Below are positions 34,995-43,474 of a DNA stretch of 64,000 nt, in pieces. The stretch is from Fusibacter sp963666805. Lineage in GTDB: Bacteria; Bacillota; Clostridia; Peptostreptococcales; Acidaminobacteraceae. The notes below the pieces were generated by a model. It searched no databases. It was not told the origin of the DNA and was given only the letters and a program-made list of their open reading frames with translations. Positions within the stretch are counted from its first letter, which is position 1, and each line of letters starts with the position of its first letter. The stretch spans positions 62,001 through 126,000 of the forward strand of contig CAXXWR010000003.1 of NCBI GenBank assembly GCA_963666805.2, given 5' to 3'. A program made the position numbers and the translations under genes.

Positions 34995-36827
34995 TTACAA
35001 AACATTGAATATGACAGCTGTAATAATCGTTGGTAAAAGTGCATACTTGAATAACTGCCCTGCTGAAATACCATTATCAAAATATTTCTTCAGTACAGAC
35101 TGACCAATTGGATTTGGAGAATTGGCAATAATCGTAAGTCCACCACCTGTTAACGCTCCCGAAACCACAGCATATTTTAGCGTATCTGGGAAATCAGTGA
35201 CTAGGGTACTCAAGTAAGTAATTGCCGCATTGTCATTAAAGGCTGTTAACAAAGTTGAAGCGACATTAAGTCCTAGCGGTGGTAAACTAGCAAGTAGTGG
35301 TGCAATCCACCAACCTTGTAGTGTGCCATGTATCATAATACCTGCTAAAAAAAAGGCAACCAGTAAAGCCGGTTTAAGGTCTAAGCGATTTTGATAAAAT
35401 TCTGTTACTTGATAGAAACCAAGATAGAATAAAAAACCTGCTAGGAATAGAACCATTTCTTCCGCATTGACTACTGTCCATATTAAAAAGAATACATGAA
35501 CCACCATAATCCATACAGGGACAATATCTTCTCTCTTATCCCAATGTGGGTCAATATAAAGTGATTCATCTCTTTGGTTCAGTAGCCCTGGAATTGATTT
35601 TTGAAGTTCCTCTTCAACGATACCATCAAACTTTTCATCAATTGCATTGTTGATATCATACCTTTCACATTCTTCTTTTGTCAGTTTAAGCTGTGCTAAC
35701 TCTTTTATATTTTCTTTTAATATAAAGCTATAAGCATCGAGTTCTGATGAAAACTGAACCCGCTTATCTACTAATTTCTCAAGTTCTGTAAAACTTTGTT
35801 CCAGTTCTTTTTGGCTAATAAACCGCCTTTGTATGTAACGTTTAAACTTATAATCTTCATAGGCCTTCTTCATGCTTTTGAGTTCTTTTTTAACCAACAA
35901 ATAATAGACAAGTGTTGAAAGTCCTAAGGCAATCAAGGCTTTCCAACCAAAGGTTACAATCATAAACTTCATATCCCATTGCCATACACCTGCCACCATC
36001 ATTACTGGCGGTGAAGCAAAATTGGTTAAAAAACCACCCACTGATATATTCACAAATAAAAGAGCCAACGTAATGTATTTTAAACGATTTGAAGGATTTA
36101 AGCTGTAGAATTTATCAGCCAGTAAAAGGGCTGCAATCGCCATTGCCGCTGGTCCTGTAATAAAAGCACCCAATATGGCTGAGACCACCAAAATGGTAAG
36201 CCACCATACTTCAAGAGAATCTCCAAAGAGGCGTACAATCCGCCACATAATGATTTCAAACAATTTGAGAATAGGTCTTGAAGACGCAATTGTCATAATG
36301 ACAATGACAAAAAGGGGTTCGGCGTAACTTAGACCATCTACATAATGAACAAACGTCCCCCAATCATAATAAATGCCAATAGCAATCGCTAAAAAAACCG
36401 CCCAAAATCCAAAGACAACTTCTATTTCTCCTAATAAATGCAAAAAACTGGCTAAAATCGAATGTGAATTTTTTTCTTTGATCCCTTGTTTAACAAGTTC
36501 TGCATAGTTGGCTTCAATATGGTGGGCTAATTTTAGAAAGCGACTGGTTAACATCGTATGCGCAATTGCTAAGAAGAATATAATCACGGCAATGAGGTTG
36601 AATGGCTCAAGTTTAATCCGATTTTTAATAATTGCCCCATAACTCTCAAGGTCACTGTCATGATAACTCTCTTGACTTCTTGGAAAACTTTCAACATGAA
36701 GAGTTGAATCATTGCCATCTATGTCTAGGGCTTCTGAAAAAGCCACTTGCATCATAAATCCCAAGGTTATCAAGAGTACTAGCAATACTACTATTTTATA
36801 AATAAAAAAAGGTTTTTTTATTATCAT
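34995..36827 (-). CDS. Putative Na+/H+ antiporter with large cytoplasmic loop
   Basis: 610 residues with about 12 membrane helices. Segments such as GAFITGPAAMAIAALLLADKFY and FNDNAAITYLSTLVTDFPD fit the putative Na+/H+ antiporter family (Na_H_antiport_3). A helical, charged loop of ~110 residues (about 330-440) separates the two halves. A signal-like first helix leads into an extracellular stretch. It is directly joined to the kinase-STAS-phosphatase module, suggesting ion stress and the partner switch are linked. Confidence 0.75.
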   Translation of the reverse strand: MIIKKPFFIYKIVVLLVLLITLGFMMQVAFSEALDIDGNDSTLHVESFPRSQESYHDSDLESYGAIIKNRIKLEPFNLIAVIIFFLAIAHTMLTSRFLKLAHHIEANYAELVKQGIKEKNSHSILASFLHLLGEIEVVFGFWAVFLAIAIGIYYDWGTFVHYVDGLSYAEPLFVIVIMTIASSRPILKLFEIIMWRIVRLFGDSLEVWWLTILVVSAILGAFITGPAAMAIAALLLADKFYSLNPSNRLKYITLALLFVNISVGGFLTNFASPPVMMVAGVWQWDMKFMIVTFGWKALIALGLSTLVYYLLVKKELKSMKKAYEDYKFKRYIQRRFISQKELEQSFTELEKLVDKRVQFSSELDAYSFILKENIKELAQLKLTKEECERYDINNAIDEKFDGIVEEELQKSIPGLLNQRDESLYIDPHWDKREDIVPVWIMVVHVFFLIWTVVNAEEMVLFLAGFLFYLGFYQVTEFYQNRLDLKPALLVAFFLAGIMIHGTLQGWWIAPLLASLPPLGLNVASTLLTAFNDNAAITYLSTLVTDFPDTLKYAVVSGALTGGGLTIIANSPNPIGQSVLKKYFDNGISAGQLFKYALLPTIITAVIFNVL

Positions 36828-36944
36828 AGATGTTATTCCTCTCGTATTTTTATACTCATAAAATACCCATCTTGTAACAAAAAAACCACTTGAATTGAAT
36901 TTATATTGGCTTGTATCTATTTAATTAGCAAAGTCTCATCTGCT

Positions 36945-37454
36945 TTAAGCCTTATGTGCTTCATTAATAATGGACCGTATTTTCCCTCTAAGCTTATCTT
37001 GATTTGCCATAGATTCTACAACAGCACAATACTTATCTGTCGCACAGACAAGCCATGACTCCATATATTTGGGAGGAACCACTGTTATTGGCCACATGTG
37101 TTTCACAATAATATCTTCTTCTATTTTATCAAGATTGACCATGCGTCTCGCATTATGAAGTGCTATCTTAGGATGTCTTATCCCATGAAAGCGTTTTCGG
37201 TCTTCAAGATAATGCCAATCGTATAGAAAAAGGTCGTGTAAAATAGCACCTTTGACGATTTTCTTTATATCAAGTCCCATCTTTTTAGCATAATAATAAC
37301 TTCCTATGGCAACAAAAAAAGAATGCTCTAAACAAGTCATTTCATGATGATGCTTATAGGTATCCATCAACTGAACACTTTCATTTTTGATTATGGGACG
37401 AATAAAGGTTAAAAATTCATCCTTTTCTCGATCTGTCAATTTATCTAAAAACAT
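36945..37454 (-). CDS. HD domain phosphohydrolase
   Basis: 169 residues. HD-type metal ligands in HHHEMTCLEHSFFV and GAILHDLFLYDWH. Soluble, single domain; substrate (nucleotide or phosphate ester) unknown. ATG 37454 is preferred over GTG 37466 because of spacing from AGAGGTG. Confidence 0.8.
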   Translation of the reverse strand: MFLDKLTDREKDEFLTFIRPIIKNESVQLMDTYKHHHEMTCLEHSFFVAIGSYYYAKKMGLDIKKIVKGAILHDLFLYDWHYLEDRKRFHGIRHPKIALHNARRMVNLDKIEEDIIVKHMWPITVVPPKYMESWLVCATDKYCAVVESMANQDKLRGKIRSIINEAHKA

Positions 37455-37586
37455 CAACACAATCACCTCTCCATTGTCAATCTATCTCGTTTGTCAAATA
37501 AGATAACTCTGTTATTATAATACTTCAAAGTCATTGAGCTTTAATGACCTTTTTATGAAAGGTTTGTAAACATTCTTCATATAGCT

Positions 37587-38417
37587 TTATATAGCCTCAT
37601 ATGCACTTAAAAAACTATATGTTTCATTGAGGGTTTCTCTTGGGTTACCTTCTGCAATCACATCTACGCCCTGTTTAAGTCCCTTAATACCCTTCATTAA
37701 ATAATCATAATCTAAAAGTCCCTCACCAGGGGCTACTATTTTTTTACACCCTTTTTCAATGACAAAATCTTTGGCGTGAAGGACGACAATCTCATCTTTA
37801 AACAAGGTCAACATTTCATCTATTATGGTTCTTTGGTCTTGATAATTATCAGGTGTTATCAAATTAACGGGATCAAAGATTACTTTAAAGCGAGGTGAGT
37901 TAAGATCTTCTTTTAAGCGTTGTAAGCGTTGAGGGGTATTAATAATATGAAGTGCCACTGGTTCTACTGCAAAATCAACTGCTTCTTTTTCAGCTTTAGC
38001 CATAATTTGCTGATAACTTTCAACCACACGACTATAACCTATTTCTGTTAAATCTTCTGGATGACGCTTGTTATCACTATTCAAGGTAAATGTTTCTGAT
38101 GCAATACACGCTGCGCCAAAATCATGTGCCCGTTCTAAATGTCTAAAACACTTTTGGAGATTAGCTTGACGCTTCTCTTCATCAAATTGAGAATAATTTA
38201 AATAGCATCCCAACACTGATAATTTAACGGCTTCTTTTTTCAATAAGGTTCCTAAGGTCTTGGCCTGATCTTCTACTAAATAGGTCTCCATCTCTCCAAA
38301 GGACTTCTTAAATGCTAAATGCAGTGCCTTATAGCCATCTTTTTTAAGCGTCTCACAAAGTGCTTTTGGCATTAACGCCCCATAGTCATGTCCTCTTACT
38401 CCAATTTTATTGATCAT
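37587..38417 (-). CDS. Sugar phosphate isomerase/epimerase family TIM barrel
   Basis: 276 residues of the AP-endonuclease-2-like xylose isomerase barrel: FAVEPVALHIINTP, FKVIFDPVNLI, VVLHAKDFVI and VIAEGNP provide the usual Glu/Asp/His/Glu metal ligands. Probably a sugar or polyol isomerase/epimerase; substrate not evident. Monocistronic, 37 nt from the J-domain gene upstream. Confidence 0.85.
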   Translation of the reverse strand: MINKIGVRGHDYGALMPKALCETLKKDGYKALHLAFKKSFGEMETYLVEDQAKTLGTLLKKEAVKLSVLGCYLNYSQFDEEKRQANLQKCFRHLERAHDFGAACIASETFTLNSDNKRHPEDLTEIGYSRVVESYQQIMAKAEKEAVDFAVEPVALHIINTPQRLQRLKEDLNSPRFKVIFDPVNLITPDNYQDQRTIIDEMLTLFKDEIVVLHAKDFVIEKGCKKIVAPGEGLLDYDYLMKGIKGLKQGVDVIAEGNPRETLNETYSFLSAYEAI

Positions 38418-38454
38418 CTATTTCTCCTTATTGTCTTTTATTCTCATTAAATGT

Positions 38455-39606
38455 CTAACAAATACTTTGATAATAACGTTCTAAATTAAAGCCCGGCGTT
38501 GTGACAGAGGCAATCGCTCGGTTAAAAACTTGACTCTCCGCAAGCGTCACTTCTAAAGAATTAGCAGATAACGTTTCTAGCCACTGATGAAAATCGTCTC
38601 TTTTCAAATCATAACTTTGGTTTAATTGAATCATAGCTATCCTTACCAAATCAATCATCATGGTTTCTGTATCTTTGGGCTTCAAGTCCATTAAGATTTC
38701 AGAGATTACTTTAGGTGCCCGCGCTAAATGGGCGTTAAATTCATGCAAATAGAAAAAGAGACCATAATTGATGAGTTTCCCAGTATTGACGTCTATAAAC
38801 CATAAATCTTTATTGATACCTGTTGAAGTAAGTCCCATGTATTTAAGCGCTGTTAAATCATAAAATATACCTTCGCATATTTTACGACATCCTAAAGGCT
38901 TAACATAACCAATGACTGTTTCAAGTACAACAATAGGCTCAATACCGCGTTCTTTTTTAAGAACAATATACCCATGAGTATCCGTTTCAAAATTATCAAC
39001 AATATCCGGTAAATTTATTTTAAAATAGCCCTCTTCATTTTTATTGATAATATTAATAGAATCCATAAAAATCCGTCTTTTGAGTTTTGTGATTTCTAAA
39101 AGAATGTATTCTTCGGAAACGTACATAAAGCCTAATTCAATCATGACACGTTTAATATATTTAAAACGAACATGTTTGCCCTGAGTCGTGGTCAATTCAA
39201 GTTTCTTTTTAACGACTTTTCTTTTCTTTCTATGGAAGTTTTCATAGTTGACATTTTCATCATCTGCTTTATGAGTCTCTTTATCATTCGGATTTTGGGG
39301 TTTTTGAGATTTTCGATATGTCGCTGAATTTTCAGAACTATCGTCATCAGTCTTGCCCCTTCCCCTATAAATTAAACGCTCTTTTTCATAGAAGCGATTC
39401 TGACCAATTAACGCCATCCCTTCTTTGTAAAGCGCATTGATTTTAGACATGATAAAAAAAGCCTCTTTTTCAGAACAAACATCTGGATGCCACCTTTTCG
39501 CTAATAACCTATATTCTCTTTTAATCCCTTTCACTGTGAAAATATCAGAAGGCATATCACAGTTCATAATGTAATATTTGTCATTAAATTTATTTTTCTT
39601 ACTCAT
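38455..39606 (-). CDS. J-domain protein with unknown C-terminal region
   Basis: 383 residues. Residues ~10-65 form a divergent J-domain with HPD at 40-42 (LLAKRWHPDVCS), which activates Hsp70/DnaK ATPase. A charged linker (90-130, many Lys/Asp/Ser) leads to a ~250-residue domain that I cannot assign. There are no zinc-finger or substrate domains of classical DnaJ, so it is likely a specialised co-chaperone. Confidence 0.7.
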   Translation of the reverse strand: MSKKNKFNDKYYIMNCDMPSDIFTVKGIKREYRLLAKRWHPDVCSEKEAFFIMSKINALYKEGMALIGQNRFYEKERLIYRGRGKTDDDSSENSATYRKSQKPQNPNDKETHKADDENVNYENFHRKKRKVVKKKLELTTTQGKHVRFKYIKRVMIELGFMYVSEEYILLEITKLKRRIFMDSINIINKNEEGYFKINLPDIVDNFETDTHGYIVLKKERGIEPIVVLETVIGYVKPLGCRKICEGIFYDLTALKYMGLTSTGINKDLWFIDVNTGKLINYGLFFYLHEFNAHLARAPKVISEILMDLKPKDTETMMIDLVRIAMIQLNQSYDLKRDDFHQWLETLSANSLEVTLAESQVFNRAIASVTTPGFNLERYYQSIC

Positions 39607-39831
39607 TTAAACGTTCCATTTCTAGTTCTATTTATGTCCATTATACCTTTTGAGCATTTTAATTTCAACTTATAGACATGATATTTACTCAAGTATACCT
39701 TTCTTTTTAAAACTAATATTATCTCACTATTATCATTCACTTTAGGCTACTCCACGCTGTGTCTTTTGGGTCTATTTCTTAATTAGAATGAAAGAAAACA
39801 ATCGGAAAAAATTAAAATCACGCTGTTGTTA

Positions 39832-39859
39832 TTGACATATTCCCAAAAAGATTTATACT
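39832..39859 (+). promoter_or_regulatory. Sigma-A-type promoter
   Basis: TTGACA (39832-39837) and TATACT (39854-39859) separated by 16 nt, 36 nt before the NifX-like gene. Confidence 0.65.
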
Positions 39860-39894
39860 ATAGATAGTAAGTTATTTAAAGGAGGATTTTAAAG

Positions 39895-40248
39895 ATGAAA
39901 ATTGCTTTACCAACAAGAGAAAATACAATTGATAGCCATTTTGGCCACTGTGAACATTATACGATTATCGAAATAGACGATAATAAGAATATACTAAAGA
40001 AAGAAATATTGGCTTCACCAGAAGGCTGTGGCTGTAAATCAGATATTGCCTATACACTTGCAGATATGGGTGTTAGTCTCATGCTTGCTGGCAATATGGG
40101 ACAAGGTGCTGTAAATGTTTTAAAAGCACAAAATATTGATGTCTTAAGAGGCTGTTCAGGAACTGTTGATGATGTCGTTAATGCTTATCTTTTAGGCTCA
40201 TTAACTGATAGTCAATTAACTTGCGATCATCATGATTGTACTCACTAG
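39895..40248 (+). CDS. NifX/NifB-like dinitrogenase iron-molybdenum cofactor family protein
   Basis: 117 residues with the FeMo-cofactor-binding fold: MKIALPT, DSHFGHCEHYTIIEID, GVSLMLAGNMGQGA, VLRGCSGTVDDVV. The Cys/His-rich tail (CDHHDCTH) may hold metal. Stand-alone members in non-nitrogen-fixing Clostridia are thought to handle Fe-S or metal clusters. Strong GGAGG and promoter upstream; terminator downstream. Confidence 0.88.
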   Translation: MKIALPTRENTIDSHFGHCEHYTIIEIDDNKNILKKEILASPEGCGCKSDIAYTLADMGVSLMLAGNMGQGAVNVLKAQNIDVLRGCSGTVDDVVNAYLLGSLTDSQLTCDHHDCTH

Positions 40249-40305
40249 TCTATCATCAATCATTTTTTGATTGTAACTTATATTAGACCCTTTAATCATT
40301 CTAAG

Positions 40306-40328
40306 ATAGTGCCCCTTTGGGGTGCTAT
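40306..40328 (+). terminator. Intrinsic terminator
   Basis: ATAGTGCCCC pairs with GGGGTGCTAT across three T residues (two G-U pairs), followed by TTTTTTTA. Confidence 0.8.
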
Positions 40329-40429
40329 TTTTTTATTTTTTAAAAAAATGGCTGCTTTCCATTGCTTTTTTGAAATCATTTGTTAAAATATAATTGCCGA
40401 ACAATATTATATGTTTTGCAATAAATGTT

Positions 40430-40497
40430 CATTTATATAATTCGTTGATATGGAACGAAAGTCTCTACCTAACACCTTAAATGTTAGACTATAAATG
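40430..40497 (+). promoter_or_regulatory. Purine riboswitch aptamer, guanine class
   Basis: The 68-nt element has P1 CATTTATA/TATAAATG (40430-40437, 40490-40497), the conserved GATATGG, GTCTCTACC and CCTTAAA segments, and a P3 stem TAACA/TGTTA. The J3/1 sequence is GACTAT, i.e. a C at the position that reads guanine (a U would give adenine). It lies ~145 nt before the flavoprotein gene. Confidence 0.9.
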
Positions 40498-40538
40498 CTT
40501 ATTTGGCATATCAGCCATAAGTATTTATAGTCTTTTTT
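40487..40538 (+). terminator. Riboswitch-controlled terminator overlapping P1
   Basis: GACTATAAATGCTTAT (40487-40502) pairs with 40517-40532 (15 of 16, one wobble) and is followed by TTTTTT. Its 5' arm consists of J3/1 and the whole P1 3' strand, so aptamer and terminator are mutually exclusive; ligand binding should allow readthrough. Confidence 0.8.
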
Positions 40539-40590
40539 ATTTTTTTGAAAAAACTTAAATCACTTAGGCAATCAGGCGTTTAAGGATTAT

Positions 40591-40608
40591 TAACCCCTAT
40601 AGGGGTTA
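40591..40608. promoter_or_regulatory. 18-bp perfect palindrome in the leader
   Basis: TAACCCCTATAGGGGTTA, 35 nt before the flavoprotein ATG. It could be an operator or an RNA hairpin near the ribosome site; nothing in the sequence decides. Confidence 0.4.
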
Positions 40609-40642
40609 TATCAAAGATTTATAAGAGGTAAAAGGAGTTATT

Positions 40643-42049
40643 ATGAAAGCAGATTGTTTAATCATTGGGGCAGGCCCAGCAGGTGTATTTACAGCCTATG
40701 AATTGATCCAACAAAATTACACAGGGCAGATTGTTTTAGTCGAAAAAGGCAGTCCTATTGAAAAAAGACATTGTCCTAAAGACAAAACCCAAAAATGTGT
40801 GAATTGCAGTCCTTATTGTCATATCACAACAGGTTTTTCTGGCGCAGGGGCTTTTTCAGATGGTAAACTTTCACTCAGTAGTGAAGTCGGCGGCGACTTA
40901 CCCGAACTGGTTGGAAAAAAGATTATTAATGAAATGATTCACTATACCGATCAAATTTACTTAAATTTTGGCGCAGACACGAAGATTGAAGGCATTGAAT
41001 ATATAGATGAAATTAAAGAAATCAGACGTAAGGCGATTTCTGCTAATTTAAAATTAGTAGACTGTCCCATCAGACATTTAGGCACTGAAAAAGCCCATGA
41101 TATTTATCAGCATATACAAGACTATCTCTTGGCAAACGGTGTCACTATTTTATTTCAAACAGAAGCACTTGACTTAATTGTTGAAGACCGATGTATTAAA
41201 GGGGCTATTCTCAGGGATGCCTTTAAGAAAAAAGAGGCTTTCTCTATCTATTCAGATACGGTGGTGGTGGCTGCTGGAAGAAAAGGCGCTGACTGGCTCT
41301 TCGAAATGTGTAAAGTCCATGACATTGCTCAAAAATCGGGTTCTATTGATATTGGTGTTCGTGTTGAAGTCCGCAATGAAGTCATGGATTCTGTCAATAA
41401 AGTGCTTTATGAGTCCAAACTAATCGGTTACCCCGCACCTTTTAAGGATAAGGTCAGAACCTTCTGCCAAAATCCAGGTGGTTTTGTCTCTCAAGAGAAT
41501 TATGATGAAAATATAGCCATTGTTAATGGTCATTCCTATAAAAACTTAAAATCTAATAATACTAATCTTGCCATATTGAGTTCTCATTCTTTTAGCGAAC
41601 CCTTTAATGCACCGACCCAATATGGTAAAATGGCTGCTAAACTGGTCAATATGCTAGGTAATGGTCAAATTTTAGTTCAGCGTTACGGTGATATTATGGC
41701 TGGTAAAAGAACTTGGCAACATGAGTTAGACCGTTCTAATGTAGTGCCAACACTTCCAGACGCTGTTGCTGGTGATATTACAGCTGCATTGCCTTATCGT
41801 ACCATGACCAATATTCTCAATTTTATTGAAGCCCTTGATAAGGTTGTACCTGGCTTTGCATCAGACGAAACTCTTCTTTATGGCCCTGAAATCAAATTCT
41901 ATTCTAATCGCCTTCTCATTGATGAACACTTTAAAACCAATATTGAAGGTCTTTATGCCCTTGGTGATTCAAGTGGATGGACACGTGGCCTTATGATGGC
42001 GAGTACTATGGGCGTCATGATGGGTCAAAAAATAGGAGAAAAACGCTAA
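40643..42049 (+). CDS. COG2509-type FAD-dependent oxidoreductase
   Basis: 468 residues. FAD-binding motif LIIGAGPAGVFTAYEL at the start, Cys-rich stretch CPKDKTQKCVNCSPYC (possible cluster or redox site), FSGAGAFSDGKL, and a C-terminal FAD segment GLYALGDSSGWTRGL. The family is an uncharacterised flavin dehydrogenase group. Control by a guanine riboswitch suggests a purine-related role. AAAGGAG precedes the ATG; the terminator palindrome 42039-42060 overlaps the stop codon. Confidence 0.85.
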   Translation: MKADCLIIGAGPAGVFTAYELIQQNYTGQIVLVEKGSPIEKRHCPKDKTQKCVNCSPYCHITTGFSGAGAFSDGKLSLSSEVGGDLPELVGKKIINEMIHYTDQIYLNFGADTKIEGIEYIDEIKEIRRKAISANLKLVDCPIRHLGTEKAHDIYQHIQDYLLANGVTILFQTEALDLIVEDRCIKGAILRDAFKKKEAFSIYSDTVVVAAGRKGADWLFEMCKVHDIAQKSGSIDIGVRVEVRNEVMDSVNKVLYESKLIGYPAPFKDKVRTFCQNPGGFVSQENYDENIAIVNGHSYKNLKSNNTNLAILSSHSFSEPFNAPTQYGKMAAKLVNMLGNGQILVQRYGDIMAGKRTWQHELDRSNVVPTLPDAVAGDITAALPYRTMTNILNFIEALDKVVPGFASDETLLYGPEIKFYSNRLLIDEHFKTNIEGLYALGDSSGWTRGLMMASTMGVMMGQKIGEKR

Positions 42050-42060
42050 TTAGCGTTTTT
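42039..42060 (+). terminator. Terminator overlapping the stop codon
   Basis: AAAAACGCTA and TAGCGTTTTT form a 10-bp stem with a 2-nt centre, followed by CTTTTTTT. The TAA stop lies in the stem. Confidence 0.75.
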
Positions 42061-42076
42061 CTTTTTTTATGCTTCT

Positions 42077-43459
42077 TTATGAGTCTCTTTTTATTTCGCC
42101 TCTTTCTTTTAACTCTTTTATAATTCGATCGTAAGTTGCCTTATCTATTTTATATTTAAAATGATAGACGACATAGCCCATTAATATAAAAATCAAAGGG
42201 ATAATAAACATACCAATCTTCATGAGCCATAAACCACCCTGTGTGACATCATCGGGTGTCTTTGCCTCTGCAATTCCTGATAAAATAATGACAACACTGA
42301 CAATACTCCCCCCTATTGCACCCCCCATTTTGTTGATTAAGGGTTGTAGTGAGAATGTAACGCTTTCATTTCTTTTGCCTAATTTCCAATGACCGTATTC
42401 AATTGAATCTGCAAGAAACATCAACATTAACAATTGAATAAATGCCTGACCAAAGAATAACATCACACCTGCAATGCCAATTATACGCATATCCATCGGT
42501 GAAATAAAAAATAGGATATAGCCTAAAACGACTAAAATCGTCCCCATCTTATAAAGTTTTTCACGGGTCATATTATTTGAAAAAAACTGAAAAACAGCTA
42601 GTGCGAACAATTGTGATATACCTAGTATAATTGCAAACATAGAATACATACTTTCATTGCCATAAGCATATTTAAAAAAATATAAGCCAAAACCTGTAGT
42701 CGTCACATAACCAATCATAAAAAGTGACATTGAAATAACCACGTATAGCAGTTGATCATTTTTTAAAATAATATGAAATAGTTCTTTTACTGATGTTGAG
42801 GACTGTTCATTAAATACATTTTGAGGTTGTTTAACGCCAAAGAGCGTAATCAATTGTCCCACCCACATCACGCCGACTATCCCGATGGCAAAAATAAAGT
42901 AGGCTTGGGGCAAGCTCCCCGTTTGACCCTCTATCCAATGTGTAATAGGTACAATCCCCGCGACTACAAAAAAGAGACCTATATTGGCACAAATTCTTGC
43001 AAATGCTCCTAACTTTTCACGTTCTTTTTGATTAAAGGTCAGCGAAGGCAACATAGACCAGTATGAAATGTCGTTAATAGTAAAGGCAATCCCCCAAAGC
43101 AGATAAACGAGGGCAAAACCAGCGACGTATTGATAGCCTGTCGCCGTTTTGGGCATAAATAATAGAATGGTCAATATACCTGATAAAAATGCGCCCACTG
43201 CAATCCACGGCTTAAATTTTCCAAACCGCGTCCTCGTGTTATCAACAACAACGCCCATTATCGGATCATTTAAGGCATCGAAAACACGTGCACCCAACAT
43301 AATAGCAGCTATCCACCATAATAAATCTTTGCCCAAGGCAATGACATCTGTTAAATAAAAAATAAGATAAGAACTCACCAAGGTATAAACCATATCTCTG
43401 CCAATTGTTCCGAGTCCAAAAGTAAAATGATTACGTTTACTGTAGGTTCGTTTTTCCAT
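42077..43459 (-). CDS. GPH family sugar:cation symporter
   Basis: 460 residues with 12 helices of the glycoside-pentoside-hexuronide family: FGLGTIGRDMVYTLVSSYL at the start, ARVFDALNDPIMGVVVDNTRTRFGKF in pieces of loop 2-3, and WKLGKRNESVTFSLQPL in the second half. It imports oligosaccharides with Na+ or H+. Sixteen nt behind the alpha-glucosidase gene, which would hydrolyse its substrate. Confidence 0.9.
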   Translation of the reverse strand: MEKRTYSKRNHFTFGLGTIGRDMVYTLVSSYLIFYLTDVIALGKDLLWWIAAIMLGARVFDALNDPIMGVVVDNTRTRFGKFKPWIAVGAFLSGILTILLFMPKTATGYQYVAGFALVYLLWGIAFTINDISYWSMLPSLTFNQKEREKLGAFARICANIGLFFVVAGIVPITHWIEGQTGSLPQAYFIFAIGIVGVMWVGQLITLFGVKQPQNVFNEQSSTSVKELFHIILKNDQLLYVVISMSLFMIGYVTTTGFGLYFFKYAYGNESMYSMFAIILGISQLFALAVFQFFSNNMTREKLYKMGTILVVLGYILFFISPMDMRIIGIAGVMLFFGQAFIQLLMLMFLADSIEYGHWKLGKRNESVTFSLQPLINKMGGAIGGSIVSVVIILSGIAEAKTPDDVTQGGLWLMKIGMFIIPLIFILMGYVVYHFKYKIDKATYDRIIKELKERGEIKRDS

Positions 43460-43474
43460 TATTTTCGCATCTCC

